This document shows, piece after piece, positions 45,037 to 53,583 of a stretch of 64,000 bases of DNA; position 1 is the stretch's first letter; each line of letters begins with the position of its first letter. The position numbers and the translations under genes are program-made. The notes beneath the pieces were generated by a model. That model saw only the letters and a program-made list of their open reading frames with translations. It was not told where the DNA came from and searched no databases. This DNA comes from Formosa algae (GTDB lineage: Bacteria; Bacteroidota; Bacteroidia; Flavobacteriales; Flavobacteriaceae). The stretch covers positions 35,696-99,695 of the forward strand of contig NZ_LMAK01000076.1 of NCBI RefSeq assembly GCF_001439665.1, given 5' to 3'.

Positions 45037-45101
45037 GAAAAGTGATTTTTTACTTTAGAGTATTATTAATTCACTCTGAAAACGTAAACAATTTAAGTGA
45101 T

Positions 45102-45206
45102 ATGGAAAATCAAACCAATTTTCAGAACGTTATACTTATTTCAAGTATATTTTTATTTGCATTATTTACAATTGCTTTAAACCTTATTGTTTATTATCAA
45201 CATTAG
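45102..45206 (+). CDS. 34-residue membrane microprotein
   Basis: A short frame, ATG to TAG, encoding 34 residues: a polar head MENQTNFQN, one hydrophobic helix of about 20 residues (ILISSIFLFALFTIALNLIV) and tail YYQH. The composition is that of a single-pass membrane peptide. It is isolated as its own unit by terminators at 44960-44989 and 45215-45245, which is why I call it despite the size. No family recognised and no clear ribosome binding site (normal for Bacteroidetes). Confidence 0.5.
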   Translation: MENQTNFQNVILISSIFLFALFTIALNLIVYYQH

Positions 45207-45214
45207 AATAAAAA

Positions 45215-45245
45215 AAAGGACAATCACATGATTGTCCTTTTTTTT
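45215..45245. terminator. bidirectional terminator between the microprotein and sucB
   Basis: AAAGGACAATCA and TGATTGTCCTTT form a perfect 12-bp stem with a 2-base loop and T runs on both strands. It can end the plus-strand microprotein unit and the minus-strand sucA-sucB operon. Confidence 0.85.
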
Positions 45246-45264
45246 ATTTAAAATTAAGATTGTT

Positions 45265-46482
45265 CTATAGTTCTAGAGCTTTCTTAACATCGTTATTCAT
45301 TAAGAATTCTTGTGGGTTTTCTAAAGCTTCTTTTACAGCAACTAAGAAACCTACACTTTCTTTACCATCTATAATTCTGTGATCGTAAGATAAGGCAACA
45401 TACATAATTGGTCTAATTACTACCTGACCATCTACAGCTACGGGACGCTCAACAATGTTATGCATACCTAAAATACCACTTTGAGGTGGGTTAATAATTG
45501 GCGTAGATAACATACTTCCAAACACACCACCATTAGTAATTGTGAATGTTCCACCTGTCATTTCATCTACAGTAATTTGTCCGTCTCTTGCACGAAGCGC
45601 TAAACGTTTAACTTCTGCTTCAACACCTCTAAAACTTAAATTTTCTGCATTTCTAATAACAGGAACCATTAAACCTTTAGGTCCAGAAACCGCAATACTA
45701 ATATCACAGAAATCGTAAGACAACATTTCTTTACCATCCATCATAGAGTTAACTGCAGGATACATTTCTAAGGCTCTAACAACTGCTAAAGTAAAGAAAC
45801 TCATGAATCCTAATCCAACACCATGCTTAGCTTTAAACGCTTCTTTATACTCGCTTCTTAAAGAAAATATAGGAGACATATCTACTTCGTTAAACGTAGT
45901 TAACATCGCTGTTTCGTTTTTAACGGCAACAAGACGCTCTGCAACTTTACGACGTAACATAGACAATTTAGAACGCGACTCTCCTCGAGATCCTCCAGTT
46001 GGAGTTCCCATAGAAGGTTTTGCCTGCACTGCATCTTCTTTAGTTATTCTTCCAGCTTTACCTGTACCAATAACACTAGCAGCATCCATTCCTTTTTCTG
46101 CTAAAATCTTTTTAGCTGCAGGACTAGCTGTACCGGACGCATATGTTTTTTCTGCTGCTGGAGCAGTTTTAGGAGCTTCTGCTTTTGGAGCAGGAGCCTC
46201 TTCTTTTTTATCTTCTTTTGCTGGCGCATCACCTTCTGGTTTTGCAGCACTTGTATCTATTAAACATACAACCTCACCAACGGCAACAGCATCTCCTTCT
46301 TCTGCCTTAAGCGTTATAATTCCGCTTTCTTCAGCAGGAAGTTCTAGTGTAGCTTTATCACTATCCACTTCAGCAATTGCTTGATCTTTCTCTACATAAT
46401 CACCATCTTGAACTAACCATGTTGCTATTTCTACTTCTGTAATAGATTCTCCTGGAGAAGGTACTTTCATTTCTAAAATCAT
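45265..46482 (-). CDS. sucB: 2-oxoglutarate dehydrogenase E2, dihydrolipoyl succinyltransferase
   Basis: 405-residue acyltransferase of the TCA-cycle 2-oxoglutarate complex. The N-terminal lipoyl domain has the lipoylated Lys in [11 protein letters not shown] (about residue 43). An Ala/Pro/Glu/Lys linker follows (about 78-112), then the E3-binding domain ([14 protein letters not shown], about 118-150) and the catalytic domain with [12 protein letters not shown] and the active-site [12 protein letters not shown]. It begins 33 bases after the sucA stop in the same operon. The E3 subunit is not in the window. Confidence 0.95.
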   Translation of the reverse strand: MILEMKVPSPGESITEVEIATWLVQDGDYVEKDQAIAEVDSDKATLELPAEESGIITLKAEEGDAVAVGEVVCLIDTSAAKPEGDAPAKEDKKEEAPAPKAEAPKTAPAAEKTYASGTASPAAKKILAEKGMDAASVIGTGKAGRITKEDAVQAKPSMGTPTGGSRGESRSKLSMLRRKVAERLVAVKNETAMLTTFNEVDMSPIFSLRSEYKEAFKAKHGVGLGFMSFFTLAVVRALEMYPAVNSMMDGKEMLSYDFCDISIAVSGPKGLMVPVIRNAENLSFRGVEAEVKRLALRARDGQITVDEMTGGTFTITNGGVFGSMLSTPIINPPQSGILGMHNIVERPVAVDGQVVIRPIMYVALSYDHRIIDGKESVGFLVAVKEALENPQEFLMNNDVKKALEL

Positions 46483-46515
46483 CGTTCAATATTTTAGTTT
46501 AATCTTATTGTTAAA

Positions 46516-49275
46516 TTATCGTTGGTTGTTTTTTGTTTTATCGAAAACATAGTCGATTACTTCTTTGTGGCGGCGTTTAGATCGTGTAGAACTACCCGCA
46601 GCAGGTGCACCATAAGGACGTCTTGCAACAAATCTGAATGTTTTTGCTTCGTCAAAATGCATTAACATATGCGCATAAGCACCCATGTTTCTTGGTTCTT
46701 CTTGTGCCCAAACTACTTCTTCTGCATTACTGTATTTTGCAATCGTTTCTCTCATAGCTGTCGCTGGCAAAGGGAATAATTGTTCGATACGCACTAAGGC
46801 AACATCATCTCTTCCTTGTTCTTCTTTTACTTCTAATAAGTCGTAGTAGAATTTACCTGTAACAAAAACAAGTGATTTTACTGTATCTACCTTTGCTTCT
46901 GCATCGTCTATTAGCATTTGGAAACTTCCATTCGCAAATTCATCTACAGTAGATACTACTTTTGGATGACGCAATAAACTCTTAGGTGTAAAAACAATTA
47001 AAGGTTTTCTGAAGTTAGATTTCATTTGTTTACGTAACAAATGATAAATGTTAGCAGGTGTGGTACAATCTGCTACAAACATATTGTCTTTAGCACACAA
47101 TTGTAAATAACGTTCCATACGTGCCGATGAATGCTCTGCTCCTTGCCCTTCATAACCATGTGGTAATAACATAACCAATCCGTTTTGAAGCTTCCATTTA
47201 TCTTCGGCAGCAGAGATATATTGATCTAACATAATTTGCGCTCCATTACTAAAGTCACCAAATTGTGCTTCCCAAATTGTTAATGTTTTTGGACTTGCCA
47301 TAGCGTAACCATAATCGAAACCTACAACACCATACTCTGAAAGTAATGAGTTATAAATAAAGAATTTTCCCTGGTTATCGCTTAAGTTATTTAAAAGTAC
47401 AACTTCTTCTTCACTGTCTTCTACTTTAATCACAGCATGACGGTGAGAGAAAGTACCACGCTCTACATCTTGTCCAGACATTCTAACATCAAAACCTTCT
47501 TCTAAAAGGGTTCCATATGCTAAATGTTCTGCCATGGCCCAATCTAATCTATCCTCTTCAAACATTGTTTTTCTAGATTGCACTAAACGTTCAATCTTAC
47601 GGATAAACTTTTTGTCTTCAGGTAAATTAGAAATTACTTGTGCAATCTGAGCTAATTTTTCTTTAGTTACTGTAGTATCTACAGGATTCATCATATCTTG
47701 TTCAGTAACGCGAACAAAATCACACCACTCATCTTGCATGAACGGTGTTATAACTGTTTTCTCTTCTTTTCGAGAATCTTCTAATTCTTCTTCTAGGCTA
47801 GCTTTATAAGCAGCCTCTAACTCCTTAACGTAACCTTCATCAATCACACCTTCCTTAATTAATTTTGCAGCATAGATATCTCTTGGATTCTGATGCTTAG
47901 CAATAGCTTTATATAATTTAGGTTGTGTAAAACGAGGTTCGTCACCTTCGTTATGACCGTATTTTCTATACCCTAACAGGTCAATAAATACATCGCGTTT
48001 AAAATGCATTCTAAAATCTAATGCAAAAAGTGTAGCATGTACAACAGCTTCAACATCGTCTGCATTCACGTGTAACACAGGAGACAATGTTACTTTAGCA
48101 ACATCTGTACAGTATGTACTAGAACGTGCATCTAAATAATTGGTTGTAAACCCAATTTGGTTATTTACAACAATATGAAGCGTTCCGTTAGTTTTATAAC
48201 CATCTAGTTGCGCCATTTGTACAATTTCGTACACTAAACCTTGACCTGCAATAGCGGCATCACCATGCACTACAATTGGTAGTACTTGAGATGGGTTATC
48301 TGCATATTTATCGTCTTGTTTAGCACGAACAATACCTTCTACAACAGCTCCAACCGTTTCTAAGTGCGATGGGTTAGGTGCTATATTTAAATTTATTTTC
48401 TTTCCGCTATCTGTTTGGCGATTACTTGTCCATCCTAAGTGATATTTTACATCACCATCAAAAATTTCTTCTTCGTAATCTTTACCATCAAATTCACTAA
48501 AGATATCTTTAGCCGATTTTCCGAAGATATTTGTAAGCGTACTTAAACGACCACGGTGGGCCATACCCATTACAAATTCTTTAACGCCATAGTCTGCTGC
48601 TTTTTCAATAACGGCATCTAGTGCTGGGATTAAAGATTCTCCTCCTTCTAAAGAAAAACGTTTCTGCCCTACATATTTAGTATGTAAGAAACTTTCAAAA
48701 GAAACGGCTTCATTTAGTTTTTTAAGAATGTGCTTTTTCCCTTCTGCATCGAAGTTAGGCTGGTTATCGTTTACATTAAGTTTTTGTTGAATCCATGTCT
48801 TACGATCTGGATTTCTAACATACATATATTCTATACCAATAGAATCACAGTATATTTTTTCTAAATGTTTAACAATTTCTTTTAGCGTTTGAGATCCGAT
48901 ACCTAAGATTTCCCCTGCTGAAAAAACAGTGTCTAAATCGCTATTAGATAATCCGAAATTCTCTAAAGCCAAAGTTGGCGAATAGGTTCTACGATCGCGA
49001 ACTGGGTTTGTTTTAGTAAACAGGTGCCCTCGGGTTCGGTAACCGGCAATCAATTGAACAACTTGAAACTCTTTAGTTAGATTTTCTGACACATGGTCAC
49101 AGGAGAAATTCTCCATAAGTTCTTGGTCAGCGATATCGTTTTCGCTACCAAAATCATAACCTTGAAAGAAAGCTCTCCAACTTGGCTCAACTGAATCTGG
49201 GTTTTCTAAATATTGATCGTATAATTCAGCAAAATATGCTGTATGTGCTGCGTTTAAAAAGGAATATTTATCCAT
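46516..49275 (-). CDS. sucA: 2-oxoglutarate dehydrogenase E1 component
   Basis: 919-residue thiamin-diphosphate decarboxylase from the ATG at 49275, giving MDKYSFLNAAHTAYFAELYDQYL, the conserved E2-binding N-terminus. A TTG 14 codons upstream is in frame but lies in the -7 promoter box. Core motifs: GMAHRGRLSTL, NPSHLE, the ThDP/Mg segment HGDAAIAGQG...NNQIGFTT and YGHNEGDEP; the transketolase-like pyrimidine and C-terminal domains follow, with PHGYEGQGAEHSSAR. It is first in the sucA-sucB operon. Identification is certain. Confidence 0.96.
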   Translation of the reverse strand: MDKYSFLNAAHTAYFAELYDQYLENPDSVEPSWRAFFQGYDFGSENDIADQELMENFSCDHVSENLTKEFQVVQLIAGYRTRGHLFTKTNPVRDRRTYSPTLALENFGLSNSDLDTVFSAGEILGIGSQTLKEIVKHLEKIYCDSIGIEYMYVRNPDRKTWIQQKLNVNDNQPNFDAEGKKHILKKLNEAVSFESFLHTKYVGQKRFSLEGGESLIPALDAVIEKAADYGVKEFVMGMAHRGRLSTLTNIFGKSAKDIFSEFDGKDYEEEIFDGDVKYHLGWTSNRQTDSGKKINLNIAPNPSHLETVGAVVEGIVRAKQDDKYADNPSQVLPIVVHGDAAIAGQGLVYEIVQMAQLDGYKTNGTLHIVVNNQIGFTTNYLDARSSTYCTDVAKVTLSPVLHVNADDVEAVVHATLFALDFRMHFKRDVFIDLLGYRKYGHNEGDEPRFTQPKLYKAIAKHQNPRDIYAAKLIKEGVIDEGYVKELEAAYKASLEEELEDSRKEEKTVITPFMQDEWCDFVRVTEQDMMNPVDTTVTKEKLAQIAQVISNLPEDKKFIRKIERLVQSRKTMFEEDRLDWAMAEHLAYGTLLEEGFDVRMSGQDVERGTFSHRHAVIKVEDSEEEVVLLNNLSDNQGKFFIYNSLLSEYGVVGFDYGYAMASPKTLTIWEAQFGDFSNGAQIMLDQYISAAEDKWKLQNGLVMLLPHGYEGQGAEHSSARMERYLQLCAKDNMFVADCTTPANIYHLLRKQMKSNFRKPLIVFTPKSLLRHPKVVSTVDEFANGSFQMLIDDAEAKVDTVKSLVFVTGKFYYDLLEVKEEQGRDDVALVRIEQLFPLPATAMRETIAKYSNAEEVVWAQEEPRNMGAYAHMLMHFDEAKTFRFVARRPYGAPAAGSSTRSKRRHKEVIDYVFDKTKNNQR

Positions 49276-49314
49276 TATATTTTTTGAGAAATTCTCGCTT
49301 TGACAAAATTTATC

Positions 49315-49322
49315 CAAAAGTA
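49315..49322 (-). promoter_or_regulatory. -7 promoter box of sucA-sucB
   Basis: TACTTTTG on the minus strand matches TAnnTTTG and ends 39 bases before the ATG at 49275. Its TTG is the in-frame false start. Confidence 0.5.
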
Positions 49323-49393
49323 CAACTTTTACTAAACTTAGATACCTTTTTCTTATATTTATAAAGGAATTTTAACGAAACTTTATCCTTGCC

Positions 49394-49921
49394 ATGAAAA
49401 AATCATATAAATACTTTCTTAGAAGTATAATCTTAATTTCATTTTTTTCTCTGAGTTTTAAGAATATTTATGCACAAAATTCAAGTTTTAGCGATAATGT
49501 TAAATTTGGAGGAGGTATAGGTCTTGGCTTTAGTAATGATTTTTTTAGTGGTACAATAGAGCCCGCTGCACTCTATCAATTTAATTCGCAATTTGCACTT
49601 GGCGTAGGTTTAAATTTTACTTACAATTCTCAAAAAGATTTTTACAAATCGACTATTATCGGAGGAACGTTAACTGGACTTTACACACCAATATCTAACA
49701 TTCAACTTTCAGGAGAGTTTCAGCAATTACATGTCAATAGAACATATGATAACGACAGAATATTTTATGACGATGAAAAATATTGGTTTCCAGCTTTACT
49801 TTTAGGAGTAGGTTACCAAACCAACAACGTAACTATAGGTGTTCGTTACGATGTGCTTTACGATGACGATAAAAGTATTTACGGCTCGCCATGGTCGCCG
49901 TTTATAAGAGTATATTTTTAA
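49394..49921 (+). CDS. small outer-membrane beta-barrel protein
   Basis: 175 residues. An N-terminal signal peptide with cleavage near NIYAQ is followed by about eight short strands with glycine/aromatic patterning (GGGIGLGFSN, FALGVGLNFTYN, LLLGVGYQTNN, IGVRYDVLY) and a closing strand WSPFIRVYF, as in small OmpX/OmpA-like barrels. No functional motif is visible. Divergent from sucA. A near-consensus box TATATTTA at 49354-49361 may be its promoter. It is followed 56 bases later by a membrane microprotein. Confidence 0.8.
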   Translation: MKKSYKYFLRSIILISFFSLSFKNIYAQNSSFSDNVKFGGGIGLGFSNDFFSGTIEPAALYQFNSQFALGVGLNFTYNSQKDFYKSTIIGGTLTGLYTPISNIQLSGEFQQLHVNRTYDNDRIFYDDEKYWFPALLLGVGYQTNNVTIGVRYDVLYDDDKSIYGSPWSPFIRVYF

Positions 49922-49977
49922 CCGATAGCGTTAATGTATTACCTAAATCCTACCTACTTTTCATAAAAAAATTAAAA

Positions 49978-50115
49978 ATGGAAAAATTATTAAGAATTAT
50001 CGGAGCTGCTTGGGGAGCAAAAAAAATTGGAGGTGGTAAATGTGGTTGTATCGGAACAGTAGTTGTGTTCTTAATTTTATACTGGCTACTTGGATTTGTA
50101 TTTAATATGTTTTAA
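49978..50115 (+). CDS. 45-residue glycine/cysteine-containing membrane microprotein
   Basis: ATG at 49978; the open frame extends upstream into the barrel gene but that part is out of character. The peptide has a basic, glycine-rich head with GGGKCGCIG (two cysteines two apart) and one hydrophobic helix (VVVFLILYWLLGFVFNMF). It looks like a single-pass inner-membrane microprotein. It is probably co-transcribed with the barrel gene (56-base gap). I do not recognise a family, though similar short peptides occur in Flavobacteriaceae as far as I recall. Confidence 0.6.
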   Translation: MEKLLRIIGAAWGAKKIGGGKCGCIGTVVVFLILYWLLGFVFNMF

Positions 50116-50148
50116 AAACAACCTTAAATTACATGCTAATTTTTACTC

Positions 50149-50499
50149 CTATTTATATTGATGCTTAAACCACACTTTCTGCCATTCGCGTTTTAAAATT
50201 AGAAACGCAACTTGCTCAGAGAGTTTTAAAGTATCGCTACCATCTAACATCTTTATTTGTTGCTCCGGCACGTCAATAATATAGAGTAGATTTAAATACT
50301 CTGCAAAATTATTTTGGATGAGCTGATATACGGTTTCATGCAATTGCAGCTTTAAATCTTCAGGTAGAATAGACGATTCGACATCGAAATCTATATTTGC
50401 TAATCTGAAGTCTTTATTAAGCTGAAACACTAAATTTCCATACAATTCGTATTGTAAAGAAGTATTCAATAAGTCTTGTATGGATTCTATTTGCATCAC
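50149..50499 (-). CDS. hypothetical protein next to polyprenyl synthetase
   Basis: 116-residue soluble helical protein, rich in Leu, Gln and Asn, with one conserved-looking acidic region (NIDFDVESSILPEDLKLQL) and an amphipathic C-terminal helix ending QKVWFKHQYK. No signal peptide, membrane segment, cysteine or catalytic motif. It starts 13 bases after the polyprenyl synthetase stop and is probably in the same operon. Function unknown. Confidence 0.78.
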   Translation of the reverse strand: MMQIESIQDLLNTSLQYELYGNLVFQLNKDFRLANIDFDVESSILPEDLKLQLHETVYQLIQNNFAEYLNLLYIIDVPEQQIKMLDGSDTLKLSEQVAFLILKREWQKVWFKHQYK

Positions 50500-50512
50500 A
50501 CTAATTTGGGAG

Positions 50513-51487
50513 TTATACTTTTCTAGTCATTAAATTTTCACCAAAAAGTCTTAAAAGTTTCTTTTTCTCTTCACTTATATCTAAGGTGTCGAGCACAGAA
50601 AATGCTTTATTTGTATACGCTTCAATGGCTTTAGTAGTTGCATCTGCTGCACCACTACTTAAAAATAATTGCTTTACAGACTGCACTTTATCACTACTAT
50701 CTGTTGGACTTACACTAAACAAATGTTGAAGTTCGCGTTGTTCTGCTTCTGCAGAGAATTCTAGCGTTTTTAAGTAAAGAAAAGTCTTTTTGTTTTCTAT
50801 AATGTCTCCTCCTACTTGTTTTCCAAATGTTTTTGGATCACCAAAAGCATCTAAATAATCGTCTTGCAATTGAAAAGCCACACCTAAATTTCTTCCGAAG
50901 TCGTAAATACCTTCTTGCTCCGCCTTAGAAGCCTGAGCTACAATTGCTCCCATCTGCATCGCAGCACCAACCAAAACAGCCGTTTTATATTCAATCATTT
51001 TTAAATATTCAGGAATCGTAACGTCGTCTCTATTTTCAAAATCTACGTCGTATTGCTGTCCTTCACAAACTTCTAAAGCCGTTTTACTAAATAACTTTGC
51101 TAAATCTCTAAACGTTTCAGGCTCATAATTCTCAAATAACTGATACGCCATAATTAGCATAGCATCTCCAGACAAAATACCTGTATTTACATCCCATTTT
51201 TCATGAACAGTTTGGTTTCCGCGACGTAATGGTGCATCATCCATAATATCGTCATGAATTAAAGAAAAATTATGAAACACCTCTATACTCAATGCCGCAT
51301 CTAACGCCTTTTTATAATCGGTGTTAAAAATTTCTGCCGACATTAAAGTTAAAACGGGTCTTAATCGCTTTCCTCCTAAATTTAAAATATAATCGATTGG
51401 CTCGTATAAAGATTTAGGTTCTCTGTCTGTTTTAAATTGCTTCAAGTAACTAATAAAAGCCTCTTGATAAGATAATATATTTTGCAT
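50513..51487 (-). CDS. polyprenyl (long-chain isoprenoid) diphosphate synthase
   Basis: 324-residue head-to-tail prenyltransferase that extends isoprenyl diphosphates with IPP, for quinone side chains or carotenoid precursors. It has the GGKRLRPVL entry motif, the first Asp-rich motif LIHDDIMDDAPLRRG (about 77-91) and the second motif LQDDYLDAFGDP (about 202-213), both intact, with the GKQVGGDI segment after. The product length cannot be read with certainty from the residues before the first motif. It shares an operon with the 116-residue gene and is divergent from the TetR gene at 51618. Confidence 0.94.
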   Translation of the reverse strand: MQNILSYQEAFISYLKQFKTDREPKSLYEPIDYILNLGGKRLRPVLTLMSAEIFNTDYKKALDAALSIEVFHNFSLIHDDIMDDAPLRRGNQTVHEKWDVNTGILSGDAMLIMAYQLFENYEPETFRDLAKLFSKTALEVCEGQQYDVDFENRDDVTIPEYLKMIEYKTAVLVGAAMQMGAIVAQASKAEQEGIYDFGRNLGVAFQLQDDYLDAFGDPKTFGKQVGGDIIENKKTFLYLKTLEFSAEAEQRELQHLFSVSPTDSSDKVQSVKQLFLSSGAADATTKAIEAYTNKAFSVLDTLDISEEKKKLLRLFGENLMTRKV

Positions 51488-51569
51488 GAGACAAAAATAA
51501 CAGAATAAACGAAATTATCACATAGAGTTCTCCAATGTTAACAAACAATTAAAACTTAAGAAACTTTTA

Positions 51570-51599
51570 TTGTTTTTTAAGTTTCCATGACTATATTTG
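51570..51599 (+). promoter_or_regulatory. promoter of the TetR-RND efflux operon; decides the start
   Basis: TTG at 51570-51572 and TATATTTG at 51592-51599 with a 19-base spacer, the ideal Bacteroidetes promoter. Its TTG is in frame with the TetR gene and would be a false start; the ATGs at 51612 and 51618 lie downstream. Confidence 0.75.
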
Positions 51600-51617
51600 C
51601 GCTCGAATTTAATGCAA

Positions 51618-52214
51618 ATGAAAAAGAAGATTATTATAAAGTCTACCGAGTTATTTTTAAATCTAGGATTTAAAAGTGTGACTATGGATGACATTGCTGC
51701 TGAGATGGGCATTTCTAAAAAAACCATCTATCAATATTTCGAAACCAAAACAAAATTAATAGAAGCTACTGCGATATACAAATTTGAATCAATATCAGAA
51801 TCTATTGATGCAATTTTTACTTTAGATGCAAATCCTATAGAAGAACTTTTTAAGATTAAAGAGTTTATTACTAACTATATGACCAACTTAAAGAAGTCGC
51901 CAGAATTTCAATTAAAAAAATATTATCCGCGAATACACACCATTTTAAGACAAAAACAATTTGAAGTGATGCAAAGTTGTGTGATTGATAATTTAAATAG
52001 AGGTATTGCTGAAGGACTTTATAGAGACAATCTAAACGTAGAAATTATTTCAAGATTATATTTCAATGCTTTAGGCGCACTTAAAGACGAAGAATTATTT
52101 CCAACTAATCAATTTACATTACAAGAATTACTAGACTATTACTTAGAATACCATTGTAAGAGGTATTTGCACGCCATTAGGCACAACTTTATTAAACAAA
52201 AAAAATACTACTAA
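51618..52214 (+). CDS. TetR family regulator of the RND efflux operon
   Basis: About 198 residues from the ATG at 51618 (MKKKIIIKSTELF); the ATG at 51612 is an alternative. I prefer 51618 because the promoter box ends 18 bases upstream, as at 32320 and 61326. The helix-turn-helix (about 20-50) contains SVTMDDIAAEMGISKKTIYQYF; the rest is a helical sensing domain ending in a basic region. It starts the operon of TolC, adaptor and RND permease (15-base gap to the TolC gene), so it probably represses that operon and responds to a pump substrate. Confidence 0.9.
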   Translation: MKKKIIIKSTELFLNLGFKSVTMDDIAAEMGISKKTIYQYFETKTKLIEATAIYKFESISESIDAIFTLDANPIEELFKIKEFITNYMTNLKKSPEFQLKKYYPRIHTILRQKQFEVMQSCVIDNLNRGIAEGLYRDNLNVEIISRLYFNALGALKDEELFPTNQFTLQELLDYYLEYHCKRYLHAIRHNFIKQKKYY

Positions 52215-52229
52215 AATTAATAACGAACA

Positions 52230-53573
52230 ATGAGAAACAAACTAATACTATTATTTAGTTTATGCTTAAGCATTACAGCATTCGCTCAAGACGGACCAGT
52301 ATCCTTTAGTTTACAAGAAGCTATAGATTACGCATTAGAAAATAATAGAACAGTAAAAAATGCAATTAGAGATATTGAAATTGCAGAAGAACAGAAATGG
52401 GAAACTACCGCAACAGGTTTACCTCAAATTAGCGGAACGGTAGATTACCAAAACTGGCTACAACAACAGGTATCTTTACTTCCTGCAGAAATTTTTGGCG
52501 GAGAAGCCGGCACTTTTATTCCTGTAGAGTTTAATACAAAACAAAACATTGGAGCAACTGCAACTTTAAATCAGTTATTATTTGACGGATCGTATTTAGT
52601 AGGTTTACAAGCCTCTAAAGTGTATTTAGAAATTTCTAAAAACTCTAAAACTAAAACAGATTTAGAAATTAGAAAAGCAGTTATAAATGCCTACGGAAAT
52701 GTTTTATTAACAGAAGAAAGCCTAAAAATCTTAGAAAGCAATAAAGAAATTTTAGAATCTAATTTAAATGAAATTCAGAAGACCTTTGAAAATGGTTTAG
52801 AAGAAGAAGAAAGTGTTGAACAAATTAAAATTACATTGTCTGGTTTAATTAGTGACTTAAACAATGTAAAACGTTTAAATGAATTATCGTACCAAATGCT
52901 AAACATTACATTAGGTATAGATTTAAACACAGACACAACACTTACAGACAACCTTGAAATATTAGCCTTGCAATACACGTCTTTAGAAGCTCTTGCTGCC
53001 GATGAAAGTGTAGAAAATACTATCGATTATTTAATTGCACAAAACGACGTAGAAAGCAAAGACTTATTAGTAAAGTTAGCCATGAGTGATGGTATGCCAA
53101 CCTTAAGTGCATTTATAAATGGAGGTTATTCTGCTTACGGCGAAACTTTCGGCTTTTTTAACAGCAGTCAAAAATGGTACAGCTCTTCGTTATTTGGTGT
53201 GAGTTTAAATATTCCAATATTTAGCTCGTTAGGACGCTCTGCTGCAACACAACAAGCACGAATAGATTTAGACAAAGCACACGAGTCTTTAACAGAAACA
53301 GAACAACAACTTAAACTTCAAATAGCAACAGCAAAAAGTGAGTACCAATATGCTATTGAAGATTACGGCAATAAAAAACTAAACTTAGAACTTGCAGAAC
53401 GTATAGAACATAAAAATCAAGTTAAATTCTTTGAAGGAATTTCTTCAAGTTTCGATTTAAGACAAGCACAAACACAATTATATTCTGCACAACAAGAATA
53501 TTTACAAGCCATGCTTGACATCATTAACAAAAAAGCAGAACTAGACGCCATTTTAAGTACTTTAAACAATTAA
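52230..53573 (+). CDS. TolC family outer-membrane efflux protein
   Basis: 447 residues with a signal peptide (cleavage near ITAFAQ). The mature protein shows the two-fold TolC repeat of long helices and beta segments: SLQEAIDYALENNRTVKNA starts the first half and the second-half helices include RSAATQQARIDLDKAHESL and SSFDLRQAQTQLYSAQQEYLQA. It forms the outer-membrane channel of the tripartite pump whose adaptor and permease follow (10-base gap to the adaptor). Confidence 0.93.
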   Translation: MRNKLILLFSLCLSITAFAQDGPVSFSLQEAIDYALENNRTVKNAIRDIEIAEEQKWETTATGLPQISGTVDYQNWLQQQVSLLPAEIFGGEAGTFIPVEFNTKQNIGATATLNQLLFDGSYLVGLQASKVYLEISKNSKTKTDLEIRKAVINAYGNVLLTEESLKILESNKEILESNLNEIQKTFENGLEEEESVEQIKITLSGLISDLNNVKRLNELSYQMLNITLGIDLNTDTTLTDNLEILALQYTSLEALAADESVENTIDYLIAQNDVESKDLLVKLAMSDGMPTLSAFINGGYSAYGETFGFFNSSQKWYSSSLFGVSLNIPIFSSLGRSAATQQARIDLDKAHESLTETEQQLKLQIATAKSEYQYAIEDYGNKKLNLELAERIEHKNQVKFFEGISSSFDLRQAQTQLYSAQQEYLQAMLDIINKKAELDAILSTLNN

Positions 53574-53583
53574 TAAGCCCATT

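Larger units (their letters stand above)
44870..45101. other. intergenic region after the response regulator
   Basis: Contains a terminator at 44960-44989 and a 17-base palindrome at 45020-45036 (AATCTTAA-A-TTAAGATT) 65 bases before the microprotein start. No clear TAnnTTTG promoter; TACTTTAG at 45050-45057 differs at the last base. Confidence 0.45.

Noticed and set aside
45803..46384. 193-codon plus-strand open frame antisense to sucB
   Set aside because: It mirrors the Ala/Pro/Glu-rich linker and catalytic domain of sucB in another frame; low-complexity Ser/Ala composition and no homology-like motifs.
49891..49977. Extended N-terminus of the 45-residue microprotein
   Set aside because: It overlaps the end of the barrel gene, and its sequence is unlike a membrane peptide head; the ATG at 49978 is better placed.
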